This document shows positions 1-7,912 of a DNA stretch of 19,354 nt, piece by piece. The stretch lies in contig JAJDYK010000079.1 in the NCBI GenBank assembly GCA_022825185.1, positions 1-19,354 of the forward strand, given 5' to 3'. Each line of letters opens with the position of its first letter. Position 1 is the first letter of the stretch. The DNA comes from Candidatus Latescibacterota bacterium. GTDB lineage: Bacteria > Latescibacterota > UBA2968 > UBA8231. The position numbers and the translations under genes were made by a program. The notes beneath the pieces are model-generated. The model worked only from the letters and a program-made list of their open reading frames with translations, did no database searches and was not told the DNA's origin.

Positions 1-305
1 CCTTAGTCAAAAAGGGCACGATCAACCAAAACGCGGCCCGCGAAGTCTTTGGCCAACTGTGGGAACAGGGCGGCTCGCCCACCGAGATCGTCGCCGCGCG
101 CGGCCTCGGGCAAATCTCCGACAGCGGCGAACTCGACCAAGCAGTAGCCGAGGTGATCGCCGCGCATCCCGACGCCGTCGAAAAAATCAAGGGCGGCAAT
201 CACAACACCGTGCAATTTCTGATGGGTCAAGTAATGCGGGCGACGCGGGGGAAGGCCAACCCGCAGCTCGTGCAAGAATTGTTGCGCAAGCAGTTGGGGA
301 TCTAA
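1..305 (+). CDS. gatB: Asp/Glu-tRNA amidotransferase subunit B, C-terminal fragment
   Basis: This is the last 100 codons of GatB, read in the frame that starts at base 3; the 5' part lies outside the window. GatB is the ammonia-using kinase/transamidase subunit of the GatCAB complex, which converts Glu-tRNA(Gln) and Asp-tRNA(Asn) to the amidated forms in the cytoplasm. The visible part is the helical C-terminal tRNA-binding GatB/YqeY domain. It shows the family pattern of a 'VKKGTINQNAAREVF' stretch, a central 'GGSPTEIVAARGL' stretch, and the near-terminal 'NTVQFLMGQVMRATRGKANP' followed by a 'LLRKQLG' end. The stop is TAA at 303-305, the usual position for the family, so the end is intact. 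It is convergent with the next gene, with a 25-bp gap and no clear terminator hairpin. It is a core gene and marks the left edge of the accessory region. Confidence 0.93.
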   Translation, partial: LVKKGTINQNAAREVFGQLWEQGGSPTEIVAARGLGQISDSGELDQAVAEVIAAHPDAVEKIKGGNHNTVQFLMGQVMRATRGKANPQLVQELLRKQLGI

Positions 306-330
306 AAGTTCCGTCTCAACTCCTCGTCGC

Positions 331-1488
331 CTACAACCCGAGGTCGCCAATTTTCTTCAACGGCAGGGCCGTTATATCCTGCGAGATCGGGTACTCCAAG
401 TCGCCAGGATAGATCACCCACAGGTGCTCAAGCCCTAAATCCTCGATGACGATGCGCATGGATTTCGTCGTGCGCGGGGCATCGGTGCATTTGAACTCAA
501 AACCCCAGCGTTTCCCCCGTCGCAGCAACAGCAGATCCAACTCGGCACCGCGTTGGGTGGCGTAGAAATAGGCTTGGTCCTGACCGTGCGCGAGCAACGT
601 CTGTTCGAGTGCGAACCCCTCCCAGCTAGCGCCGTAGCGCGGGTGCATGGCCAGTGCCGTCATGTCTTCAATCCCCAGCAGGAAGTGCAGAATACCGCTA
701 TCGCGCAGGTACACCTTCGGGGATTTCACCATCCGCTTGCCCAAGTTCTCAAACCACGGCGGCAGTACCCGAATCATAAAGGTACCGGCTAGCAGATCGC
801 GGTAGTGATTCACCGCCGTGGGGCTCACATCCATGGAACGCCCCAGTTCCGCAGCATTCCAAGTTTGCCCGTGATAGTGCGCCAACATGCGCCAGAAGCG
901 ACCCAATGCTTCCGACGACACCTTGGAACCCAACCCCGGGATGTCCCGCTCCAGAAACGTGCGCGTAAACGACTGCATCCACCGCTTCCACGCTGCCGCC
1001 GACCGCGCCAGCCACGCACGCGGAAAGCCGCCGCGCATCCAGAGCCGATCTTGGTGCTCCGGCCCCACCTCTGCCAACGAGAAGCCCCCCACATCCACGA
1101 ATAGAATCCGTCCTGCCAGCGTCTCTGATATGCCTTGGATCAGATCCCAAGAGGCACTGCCGAGCAGCAGAAAGACGGCCTTCCGATTCGGATCGTCGCA
1201 CACCGGGCGTAGCACCTCGAACAGAGCCGGGAGGCGTTGCACCTCATCGATGACGACCAAGCCCTCGCTGTTGCGCAACAAAGTTTCCGGTGTTTGCGAC
1301 AATGCTTCGCGGACAGCCGAGATTTCTAAGTCGAACACAGTTGATTGCCCCGGCCATGCCGCTGCGACCTGTCGCGCCAACGTCGTCTTGCCTACTTGCC
1401 GGGCACCGAGCAAGGCCACGGTCGGTGCTTCTTCAAGATCGCTGACTGCCTCAGAGAGCAGTGTCGAGCGAGGGATAGATTGTTGCAT
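331..1488 (-). CDS. AAA ATPase with DUF4143 nuclease-like C-terminal domain
   Basis: This 385-residue protein has the two-part architecture of the common AAA_14/DUF4143 family. The N-terminal P-loop ATPase has a Walker A 'GARQVGKT' at residues 28-35 and a Walker B 'LVVIDE' at 77-82. The C-terminal DUF4143 half resembles PD-(D/E)XK nucleases: 'GAELDLLL' followed about 12 residues later by 'GFEFKCTD' supplies D and E-x-K. A winged-helix-like stretch lies between them, around residues 190-240. The biological role of the family is not established; members are frequent in genomic islands and may act in DNA or toxin-antitoxin processes. The length is normal and nothing looks broken. It is divergent from hsdM across a 163-bp region and convergent with gatB. 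No clear Shine-Dalgarno precedes the ATG. Whether it belongs functionally to the defence block is unknown. Confidence 0.88.
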   Translation of the reverse strand: MQQSIPRSTLLSEAVSDLEEAPTVALLGARQVGKTTLARQVAAAWPGQSTVFDLEISAVREALSQTPETLLRNSEGLVVIDEVQRLPALFEVLRPVCDDPNRKAVFLLLGSASWDLIQGISETLAGRILFVDVGGFSLAEVGPEHQDRLWMRGGFPRAWLARSAAAWKRWMQSFTRTFLERDIPGLGSKVSSEALGRFWRMLAHYHGQTWNAAELGRSMDVSPTAVNHYRDLLAGTFMIRVLPPWFENLGKRMVKSPKVYLRDSGILHFLLGIEDMTALAMHPRYGASWEGFALEQTLLAHGQDQAYFYATQRGAELDLLLLRRGKRWGFEFKCTDAPRTTKSMRIVIEDLGLEHLWVIYPGDLEYPISQDITALPLKKIGDLGL

Positions 1489-1580
1489 ATCGTTTATCTA
1501 CCATAGGATTTTCAACAAAAATATCTTATTTCACAGGTGGCGCAATGGTTCGTGGTGCTTACTCCTTCAGACAAGTTCCA

Positions 1581-1609
1581 TTGACAAGGTTTATTTATCC
1601 TATGATACT
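1581..1609 (+). promoter_or_regulatory. Candidate upstream promoter for hsdM operon
   Basis: TTGACA (1581-1586) is a perfect -35 match, followed after 17 bp by GATACT (1604-1609), a 4/6 match to the -10 consensus. A transcript from here would start near 1616 and carry a leader of about 36 nt across the left arm of the inverted repeat at 1632. It assumes sigma-70-like consensus in this organism, which cannot be verified here. Confidence 0.4.
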
Positions 1610-1616
1610 GATGCTG

Positions 1617-1644
1617 TTGACGACAATCGGCATTCTGTTATATT
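1617..1644 (+). promoter_or_regulatory. Candidate leaderless promoter for hsdM
   Basis: TTGACG (1617-1622) and TATATT (1639-1644) are each 5/6 matches to sigma-70 consensus, separated by 16 bp. Transcription would begin about 6-7 nt downstream, at or next to the ATG at 1652. No Shine-Dalgarno sequence precedes that ATG, which fits a leaderless mRNA. The -10 hexamer lies within the left arm of the perfect inverted repeat, so a bound repressor would block it. Confidence 0.45.
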
Positions 1645-1670
1645 AACAACCATGACAAATATAACAGAAT
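1632..1670. promoter_or_regulatory. Perfect 13-bp inverted repeat around the hsdM start codon (candidate operator)
   Basis: The left arm ATTCTGTTATATT (1632-1644) and right arm AATATAACAGAAT (1658-1670) are exact reverse complements separated by 13 bp. The spacer contains the hsdM ATG (1652-1654). The arm centres are 26 bp apart, about 2.5 helical turns. The left arm contains the candidate -10 and the right arm encodes hsdM codons 3-7. The most likely role is an operator for the XRE-type HTH fused to HsdM. An alternative is an mRNA hairpin that holds the start codon in its loop, which would need the upstream promoter to be used. Confidence 0.65.
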
Positions 1671-3481
1671 TACGCGATATTCCGGCCCTATTGCGCGCCA
1701 TCCGCGCCCGCCTCGATCTCACCCAAGAGCAACTCGCCGAACGACTCGGTGTCTCCTTCGCCAGTATCAACCGCTGGGAAGGCGGCGCGATCAAGCCCCA
1801 GAAGGCTGCACAGGAGGCCATCGCCGCACTCGCTGTCGAAGCGGGCGTTGACGCGGCCGAGCCAACCGAAGCAGCCGTGCGCGTGACCCAGCGGCGGAAA
1901 GGCAAAGGCCGTGCGGCTGTGCCTTCGACCAAGCCCATGGAGCAGATGCTCTGGGACGCGGCCTGCTCTATTCGCGGCGAGAAAGATGCGGCAAAATTCA
2001 AGGACTACTTGCTGCCGCTCCTATTCCTTAAGCGGCTGTCCGATGTATTCGACGACGAGATCGAACGGCTAGTCGAGGAATACGGCGAACGAGACATCGC
2101 GCTGGAAATCGCCGAGAGCGACCACGCGCTGCTGCGCTTCTACCTGCCCCCGGAAGCGCGCTGGGGCATCATTAGCGGTCGCGAAAATTACGAGTGGCCG
2201 CTCGACGACCAAGGGCGCAGCACGCAGCCGAGGGACATCGGCGAGCATCTGACCAAGGCTGTGCGGGCGGTCGCGCGGCAAAATCCCTCGCTTTCAGGCG
2301 TCATCGACTTTGTCGATTTCGCCGCCGAGCGCAATGGCGAGCGCGACATCAACCCGGCCAAACTCGCCGCAGTCATCGAGACCTTTTCCGACCCGCGCTA
2401 TAGGCTCGGCCTCGCCGACGTACAACCCGACTTCCTCGGCCGCGCCTACGAGTATCTACTGAGGAAGTTCGCCGAAGGTTCCGGCCAAAGCGCTGGCGAG
2501 TTCTTCACCCCCACCGAGGTCGGTTTCCTCATGGCGCACATTATGCGCCCGCGGCCCGGCGAGGATTGCCACGACTACGCCTGCGGCTCGGCTGGTTTGC
2601 TCGTCAAGCTCCAACTAGTCGCCCGCGAACTCGACCCCACTAGCCGCGTACCGCTCAAGCTCTACGGCCAAGAACTGCAAGCCGAGAGCTACGCCGTCGC
2701 CCGCATGAATGGGATCATCCACGACATGGAGGTCGAGATCGAGCGCGGCGACACCATGATTAACCCCAAGTTCAAGACCGCGACCGGCCAGATCGCCACG
2801 CACGACATCGTGGTCGCCAATCCCATGTGGAACCAGCCGTTCAGTCCGGAACTGTTCGCCAATGACCCATTCGACCGCTTCCGTACCCAAGGCGGCGCGA
2901 CCACCGGCAAGGGCGATTGGGCTTGGCTCCAGCATACCCTCTCCTGTCTGAACGAGCGCGGGCGGGCTGCGGTGGTGCTCGACACCGGCGCGGTGACGCG
3001 CGGCTCGGGTGCCAAGCACGAAGACCGGGAGCGCAACATCCGCAAGTGGTTCGTGGAGCGAGACCTGATCGACGGCGTGATCCTGTTACCGGATAATCTC
3101 TTCTACAACACCAGCGCCGCTGGCGTGATCGTGGTGCTGTCGAAACGCAAGCCAGAGGCACGGCAGGACAAAATCGTGCTGCTCAACGCCAGCAAGCGCG
3201 TGGGCAAGGGACGGCCCAAGAATTTCATCCCGGAGGAGGACATTCGGCTGATTGCGACGGCGTTTGCGAAGGGCGAGCCGGTGGAGGGGGAGGTTGCTGT
3301 TATTACGCGGGAGAAGGCGGAGAAGGCGGATTACAACTTGAGTCCGAGCCGGTGGGTGGGGCAGACGGATGCAGTGTCTCAGCGTCCGATTAAGGAAATC
3401 ATTGCCGAAATGCAGCGCCTTGATGAAGAGGCCCGCGAGATTGAAGCGTTGATGGCTCAAATGTTGGCCCGATTGCAGTAA
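1652..3481 (+). CDS. hsdM: Type I restriction-modification methyltransferase subunit with fused N-terminal HTH domain
   Basis: This 609-residue adenine-N6 DNA methyltransferase is the modification subunit of a type I R-M enzyme, acting with HsdS on host DNA. Residues about 10-60 form a XRE/Cro-type HTH ('[20 protein letters not shown]'), an addition to the usual HsdM plan. An HsdM N-terminal helical bundle follows at about 95-230 ('[11 protein letters not shown]...[13 protein letters not shown]'). The methylase core has the SAM motif I 'DYACGSAG' at 308-315 and the catalytic motif IV 'NPMW' at 390-393, where NPPF/NPPY is commoner. A predicted coiled coil closes the protein (about 575-607). 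The frame is open far upstream to 887, but that part is antisense to the ATPase gene. The ATG at 1652 was chosen because the HTH begins directly after it and the promoter and operator lie just upstream. The fused HTH plus operator suggests autoregulation. The next gene follows after 32 bp. Confidence 0.93.
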   Translation: MTNITELRDIPALLRAIRARLDLTQEQLAERLGVSFASINRWEGGAIKPQKAAQEAIAALAVEAGVDAAEPTEAAVRVTQRRKGKGRAAVPSTKPMEQMLWDAACSIRGEKDAAKFKDYLLPLLFLKRLSDVFDDEIERLVEEYGERDIALEIAESDHALLRFYLPPEARWGIISGRENYEWPLDDQGRSTQPRDIGEHLTKAVRAVARQNPSLSGVIDFVDFAAERNGERDINPAKLAAVIETFSDPRYRLGLADVQPDFLGRAYEYLLRKFAEGSGQSAGEFFTPTEVGFLMAHIMRPRPGEDCHDYACGSAGLLVKLQLVARELDPTSRVPLKLYGQELQAESYAVARMNGIIHDMEVEIERGDTMINPKFKTATGQIATHDIVVANPMWNQPFSPELFANDPFDRFRTQGGATTGKGDWAWLQHTLSCLNERGRAAVVLDTGAVTRGSGAKHEDRERNIRKWFVERDLIDGVILLPDNLFYNTSAAGVIVVLSKRKPEARQDKIVLLNASKRVGKGRPKNFIPEEDIRLIATAFAKGEPVEGEVAVITREKAEKADYNLSPSRWVGQTDAVSQRPIKEIIAEMQRLDEEAREIEALMAQMLARLQ

Positions 3482-3513
3482 GCGCACACTCAATGACATA
3501 AGGAGGCAAGAAG

Positions 3514-3894
3514 ATGGGAGCGACACACGTAACAGTCAGAATCACGAACCCTGCTGACTCGGATAGGTACTGGGAGGGACTATTCTTGGTCGATACAGGA
3601 GCCACAGATTCCCTTGTGCCCAGACCGCATCTGGAGGCTATCGGCTTGGAGCCTAGGGGGCGAAGAGTATATGAGCTGGCCGATGGCCGTGAACTCGTCG
3701 TTGACGTCACGGCTGCGGTGATTGAGTTCATGGGCGAATTCGTCGGCGGGACGGTCATCTTCGGCGACGCTGACGCAGAGCCGCTGCTGGGTGTGACGGC
3801 GCTGGAATCCGTCGGCATAGAAGTGGATCCGGTGAATCAGCGGCTAAAGAGGCTGCCGGCCGTGCGGCTCAAGGGAATGGCGGGTTTGCGATGA
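3514..3894 (+). CDS. Retropepsin-like aspartic protease (clan AA)
   Basis: This 126-residue protein resembles small bacterial clan AA aspartic proteases, which act as homodimers with one catalytic Asp per chain. The catalytic signature is 'FLVDTGATDSLVP', with D27-T28-G29-A30. The second hydrophobic-glycine element that supports the active site is 'PLLGVTALESVGIEVD' around residues 90-105. No signal peptide is seen, so it should be cytoplasmic. A strong Shine-Dalgarno AGGAGG (3501-3506) lies 7 bp before the ATG, better than that of any neighbour, and predicts high translation. Its stop overlaps the hsdS start in an ATGA, so the two are translationally coupled. Its substrate is unknown. Placement between hsdM and hsdS suggests it acts on R-M subunits or on something linked to phage attack, but this is inference only. 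Confidence 0.85.
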   Translation: MGATHVTVRITNPADSDRYWEGLFLVDTGATDSLVPRPHLEAIGLEPRGRRVYELADGRELVVDVTAAVIEFMGEFVGGTVIFGDADAEPLLGVTALESVGIEVDPVNQRLKRLPAVRLKGMAGLR

Positions 3895-5201
3895 ATGAAG
3901 CGTGGACATGGCGTCCCCTCGGGGAGATGTTCGAGATCGGCGCGGGCAAGACGATGTCCGCCGCCGCTCGCAACGGTCCTCACAAGACTCCATTCCTTCG
4001 GACATCGAATGTTCTCTGGGATGAAATTAACCTGTCGTCTGTAGATGAGATGGCGATTCCAGACCACGAACTACAAGCCAAGCTATTGCGTCGGGGCGAC
4101 CTGCTTGTGTGCGAAGGTGGCGAGATCGGGCGGGCTGCGATATGGAACGGCGAAGTCGAAACCATGTCATTTCAGAACCACTTGCATCGGCTACGGCCCA
4201 TTGTCGAGGAGGTCGAGCCACGTTTTTACGTGTACTTCCTGCAATCCGCCTTTACTCAACTCGGCATATTCGAGGGTGCGGGTAACAAGACGACGATCCC
4301 AAACCTATCGCGTAGTCGATTGGTAGGACTTGAGGTACCGCAGCCAAGGATTGACGAGCAGCTAGCGATAGTAGCCGCTCTTTCTCGGGTTCGGGAAGCC
4401 ATCAAGACACATCATCAGAGCGTCGAGCTTGCACAGGAGTTAAAACGTGCCGCGATGCAGACCCTCTTCGCTCGTGGACTCAGGGGTGAGGCGCAGCAGG
4501 AGACCGAGATTGGGCCGGTGCCGGAGAGCTGGGAACTACGACCTATCGGTGAGTTCGCACATCAGTTGCAATATGGACTCTCAGTGCGCGGCGAGCCTTC
4601 TGGCCGCTACCCGATACTGCGAATGAACTGCCAGCAGGATGGAAAAGTCCTTCTACGTGATTTACAGTTTGTGAACGTCGATGACGAAACGGCTAAGACC
4701 TATCGCGTCAAACCGGGCGATATCCTGTTCAATCGAACCAATAGCTATGAACTTGTGGGAAGAACAGCAATTGTCGAAATGGAAACTAATGCGGTCTTTG
4801 CTTCGTACCTTGTGCGCGTATCGGTTGACGACAAGCGTCTCGACCCTCGGTTTCTGAATCATTTTCTCAATTGGGACTCAGCGCAGGCCGAACTGAAGAA
4901 ACTGGCTAGCCGAGGAGTAAGTCAAGCCAACATCAGTGCCGGAAAACTTCGGGAGTTTGGAATTCCGGTAACAGACTTGGACGAGCAAGGCGAAATCGTC
5001 GCTATCCTCGACGCCATTGACCGCAAGGTTGACCTACATCGCAGGAAACGGGCGGTGCTCGACGATTTGTTTAAGGCGCTGCTGCACAAGCTGATGATTG
5101 GCGAAATACGAGTGGGAGACCTTAATCTCGCGGCACTCAGCGGTACGTTGAGTTGTTGCCAAGCAGTGCCCACGCAGGATCCGAATCGGATTAAAAAGTA
5201 G
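3891..5201 (+). CDS. hsdS: Type I restriction-modification specificity subunit
   Basis: HsdS (436 residues) recognises the bipartite DNA target and bridges the methylase and restriction subunits. Two target-recognition domains are visible. TRD1 covers about 5-155 ('WRPLGEMFEIGAGKTMS', 'LLRRGDLLVCEGGEIGRAAI') and TRD2 about 215-360 ('WELRPIGEFAHQLQYG', 'VKPGDILFNRTNSYELVG'). Each is followed by a long helix that pairs as a coiled coil (about 155-195 and 362-402), so the protein has the normal two-half form. The start is the ATG in the ATGA overlap with the protease gene. The family-typical end 'LLHKLMIGEIRVGDLNL' is followed by an unusual tail of about 23 residues containing a Cys pair. The tail may come from the junction with the downstream Qat unit. 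qatA begins 37 bp later, so read-through transcription is likely. Confidence 0.93.
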   Translation: MNEAWTWRPLGEMFEIGAGKTMSAAARNGPHKTPFLRTSNVLWDEINLSSVDEMAIPDHELQAKLLRRGDLLVCEGGEIGRAAIWNGEVETMSFQNHLHRLRPIVEEVEPRFYVYFLQSAFTQLGIFEGAGNKTTIPNLSRSRLVGLEVPQPRIDEQLAIVAALSRVREAIKTHHQSVELAQELKRAAMQTLFARGLRGEAQQETEIGPVPESWELRPIGEFAHQLQYGLSVRGEPSGRYPILRMNCQQDGKVLLRDLQFVNVDDETAKTYRVKPGDILFNRTNSYELVGRTAIVEMETNAVFASYLVRVSVDDKRLDPRFLNHFLNWDSAQAELKKLASRGVSQANISAGKLREFGIPVTDLDEQGEIVAILDAIDRKVDLHRRKRAVLDDLFKALLHKLMIGEIRVGDLNLAALSGTLSCCQAVPTQDPNRIKK

Positions 5202-5238
5202 TGCCAACTAGGGATGGGTAAACAAATCGGAGGCCAAA

Positions 5239-7101
5239 ATGTGGTCAGATAACGAGACAGAAAAAGATTTCCTGAATTTTTCCGGAGTTGCAGATACGGT
5301 CGCTGAAATCATTGTCCAAGCCCAAGGCCGCCCCATCTCGGTCGGTGTGGCCGGAGCATGGGGTGTAGGTAAGTCCTCTATGATCAAGCTTATCCGGGGT
5401 TCTTTGGCGCAGCGTATGCAAGAGGGGAACGGAGATTTCGTCTTCGTCGAATTTAATGCTTGGCTTTATCAGGGCTACGATGACGCCCGCGCTGCGCTGC
5501 TGGAGGTCATTGCCAGCACCCTAGCTACAGAGGCGGAAAAGCGAAAGAGCGGGGCCGATAAGGCGAGAGAGTTACTTGGCCGGGTTAACTGGCTTCGTGC
5601 CGCGAAGCTAACGACTGGGTCCGCTTTAGCGTTGGCGCTCGGTCTGCCTCCGGTCGGGCTGGCTAGCGAGGTCTACAAACTTGGAGAGACAGTGTTGGCT
5701 GGAAAGGCCGATGCGCAAACGGTGGCCAATGCCGAGGGGATGGCCGAACAGGTTGAAACCCAAACCGGCGAATTGCTGAAGCCGAGACCTGACTCGTCTC
5801 CACCCAAAGAAATTTATGCGATCCGGCAGTGCTTTGAGCAGACGCTGTCAGAGATGAACGTGAGGCTTGTGGTACTGATTGACGATTTGGATCGCTGCCT
5901 ACCGCCCACCACCATTTCCACGCTCGAAGCAATTCGTCTGTTCCTATTCTTGAAAAATACCGCTTTTGTCATCGCTGCGGACGATACTATGATTAAACAC
6001 GCGGTGCGCCGTCACTTCGATGGTGTTGATGACACGTTGGTCACCAACTACTTCGATAAGCTCATTCAAGTGCCGATCCGAGTGCCGCCACTTGGGACGC
6101 AAGAAGTTCGAGCCTACATGATGCTGCTCTTTGTAGAGAACAGTGAACTTCCCGATCCCGATAAGGAAACCATCCGATCTAGGGTCTGTGCCCAACTCGC
6201 CCAAACTTGGCGAGGACAACGTGTTGACCGGGCTTTTATGCAAACAACTCACGATGCGCTGCCCACCAATCTTCTTGGCCGATTTGATACTGCCGACCGG
6301 CTGGCACCTCTAATGACAACCGCGTCGCAAATCGGAGGCAATCCACGACTTATAAAGCGCTTTCTGAACGCACTATCAATCCGTATGACGATCTCTAACA
6401 CACATAGTGTGAGTGTGGATGAGGCTGCCCTCGCGAAGATGCTGCTGTTCGAACGATGTGCGGTTCCGGCCGCCTATGACATGCTGACTAAGGCAGTGAA
6501 CAATGACGACGAGGGCAAGCCGCGCTTCCTAGCCGATTGGGAAAAAGCGGCCTTAAAGGGCAAGGAACTGGAGCTAAAAGAACCTTGGGACGATCTATTC
6601 ATCCGGGAATGGCTCACTATATCACCTCGCCTTGCCAACTTGGATCTGCGCGGAATCCTCTATGTCAGTCGCGAACATGCCCCGCTGATCACACCGGAAG
6701 ACCGCCTATCTTCGGAAGGGGCCGATGTACTCGCCGCTATTCTGGAGCACCCACGTATGGCAGCGCAGATACATGACCGGATGAAGCACCTTCCCCGACC
6801 CGAGACTACGATTATCATGGACAGAATCTTGGAACGTGCGCGCCAAGAGCAAGAGTGGGGTACGCCACCCATCTTGGATGCCGCCCTTGCTGTTGCAATT
6901 GCCGACCCCGTTCAAGGTACACGATTTGCGAGTTTCCTCCGCGAGCGCCCCCCCTCACAGATTAAACCGGGCATCGTGCCTAAGATTGGCGGCCAGTCCT
7001 GGTCCGGAGAGGTTTTCGACAATTGGTACGAATCTACGGTAACCGGGCCGGTGAAGAGAGCTATCACACAGGAACGAAAGAAGCAGCATGGGAACGTCTA
7101 A
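5239..7101 (+). CDS. qatA: Qat anti-phage system KAP-family P-loop ATPase
   Basis: This 620-residue protein is a KAP-type P-loop NTPase, the ATPase component of the Qat system. It has Walker A 'GAWGVGKS' at 39-46, the KAP-type 'FVEFNAWLYQGYDD' at about 68-81, Walker B 'VVLIDDLDRC' at about 211-220, and a sensor-type 'GGNPRLIKRFLNAL' in the second half. A hydrophobic stretch 'TGSALALALGLPPVGLA' (about 126-142) sits where KAP proteins often insert membrane segments; here it is single and short, so membrane attachment is uncertain. The start ATG has a good Shine-Dalgarno (GGAGG at 5229-5233, spacing 5). It lies 37 bp after hsdS and overlaps qatB by 14 nt. ATP hydrolysis probably powers assembly or activation of the other Qat proteins. 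The assignment rests on KAP features plus the diagnostic four-gene order. Confidence 0.9.
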   Translation: MWSDNETEKDFLNFSGVADTVAEIIVQAQGRPISVGVAGAWGVGKSSMIKLIRGSLAQRMQEGNGDFVFVEFNAWLYQGYDDARAALLEVIASTLATEAEKRKSGADKARELLGRVNWLRAAKLTTGSALALALGLPPVGLASEVYKLGETVLAGKADAQTVANAEGMAEQVETQTGELLKPRPDSSPPKEIYAIRQCFEQTLSEMNVRLVVLIDDLDRCLPPTTISTLEAIRLFLFLKNTAFVIAADDTMIKHAVRRHFDGVDDTLVTNYFDKLIQVPIRVPPLGTQEVRAYMMLLFVENSELPDPDKETIRSRVCAQLAQTWRGQRVDRAFMQTTHDALPTNLLGRFDTADRLAPLMTTASQIGGNPRLIKRFLNALSIRMTISNTHSVSVDEAALAKMLLFERCAVPAAYDMLTKAVNNDDEGKPRFLADWEKAALKGKELELKEPWDDLFIREWLTISPRLANLDLRGILYVSREHAPLITPEDRLSSEGADVLAAILEHPRMAAQIHDRMKHLPRPETTIIMDRILERARQEQEWGTPPILDAALAVAIADPVQGTRFASFLRERPPSQIKPGIVPKIGGQSWSGEVFDNWYESTVTGPVKRAITQERKKQHGNV

Positions 7102-7912
7102 CTCCAGCACAGGCCCAGGATCGGGCCTCCCCCTTGTTCCGCCGTGGGCGACCGATCCATCGTCGGTGGATGTTGATAGTAACAATGGGGAAGATAGCCA
7201 AGCCCAACAGTCGCAACCGGCCCCTCAATCCCCACTAGCACCTGCGAGACGATTCAGCTCGGCACGCAGGAGCCTAGGAGACTTCGCCCGCACCAGCGCG
7301 TCAGGTAGAATGTTTCGCGGGCTTGGGCACTACGTCCATAAGGGCTACGGTGGTGCCGGAATAGCAGCACAGCGTATGACCGGCACCGCCCGCACCGCCG
7401 GCAGGCTCTATACAGTCCTTTCCTCTACGGACGCCGAGCAGCCAGTACCGGGTAGCCCTCTTGATCTTGTCCTCCTTGAGGGACAGTCCGCTTACGAAAT
7501 CATAGACGCCGTGGTTGAGGCCGTGCGTCCGGTTGATGGGACACAAGACGCTGAGGCAGGGCAACAGGCCATTCGTGACGCCCTATCCGAGTTACTCGAT
7601 CGGTTTCCCGATACCTCTCTACTCGATCTCTCCGAGGATCAGCGCATATTCGCAATTGAGAGCTATATTGCTCTTGAGATTTTCAACCGCTTCAACTTAG
7701 ACCTCGGCAAGACGCTACAAGATAAAGCACCTACTGCGAGTGTAGCGCTCTCTCGACTGAAGGAGGTCAAGGATTACATCAGGGAGACTGTTTCCGCGCG
7801 GTTTAGCGACCTGCACACAGTCGGAGAACAACTTGACGCACGCCACATATCCAACCTTGCTCAACAAGCCCTACACGATACATTCGCAGTTTTCGAGGAG
7901 TATGTCCAATGA
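7088..7912 (+). CDS. qatB: Qat anti-phage system protein QatB
   Basis: This 274-residue protein has no recognisable catalytic motif. It begins 'MGTSNSSTGPGSGLPLVPPW', a Gly/Ser/Pro-rich N-terminus of the type found at this position in Qat loci, with Gly exposed if Met is removed. A low-complexity Gln/Pro/Ser linker follows (to about residue 55), then a Gly/Arg-rich segment, and a mainly helical C-terminal domain (about 115-274). The ATG at 7088 was chosen because it places the conserved Gly-rich sequence at the exact N-terminus and overlaps the qatA end by 14 nt. The gene ends in an ATGA overlap with qatC, so coupling with the QueC-like protein is tight. In a reported precedent (type IV CBASS), a QueC-like enzyme attaches a deazaguanine to a partner's N-terminal Gly. 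QatB is the obvious candidate substrate here. This is inference from the N-terminal sequence and gene order. Confidence 0.85.
   Translation: MGTSNSSTGPGSGLPLVPPWATDPSSVDVDSNNGEDSQAQQSQPAPQSPLAPARRFSSARRSLGDFARTSASGRMFRGLGHYVHKGYGGAGIAAQRMTGTARTAGRLYTVLSSTDAEQPVPGSPLDLVLLEGQSAYEIIDAVVEAVRPVDGTQDAEAGQQAIRDALSELLDRFPDTSLLDLSEDQRIFAIESYIALEIFNRFNLDLGKTLQDKAPTASVALSRLKEVKDYIRETVSARFSDLHTVGEQLDARHISNLAQQALHDTFAVFEEYVQ

Noticed and set aside
887..1651. A 255-codon N-terminal extension of hsdM
   Set aside because: The frame is merely open. It is antisense to the ATPase coding sequence, has no HsdM-like content, and the HTH, promoter and operator all point to the ATG at 1652.
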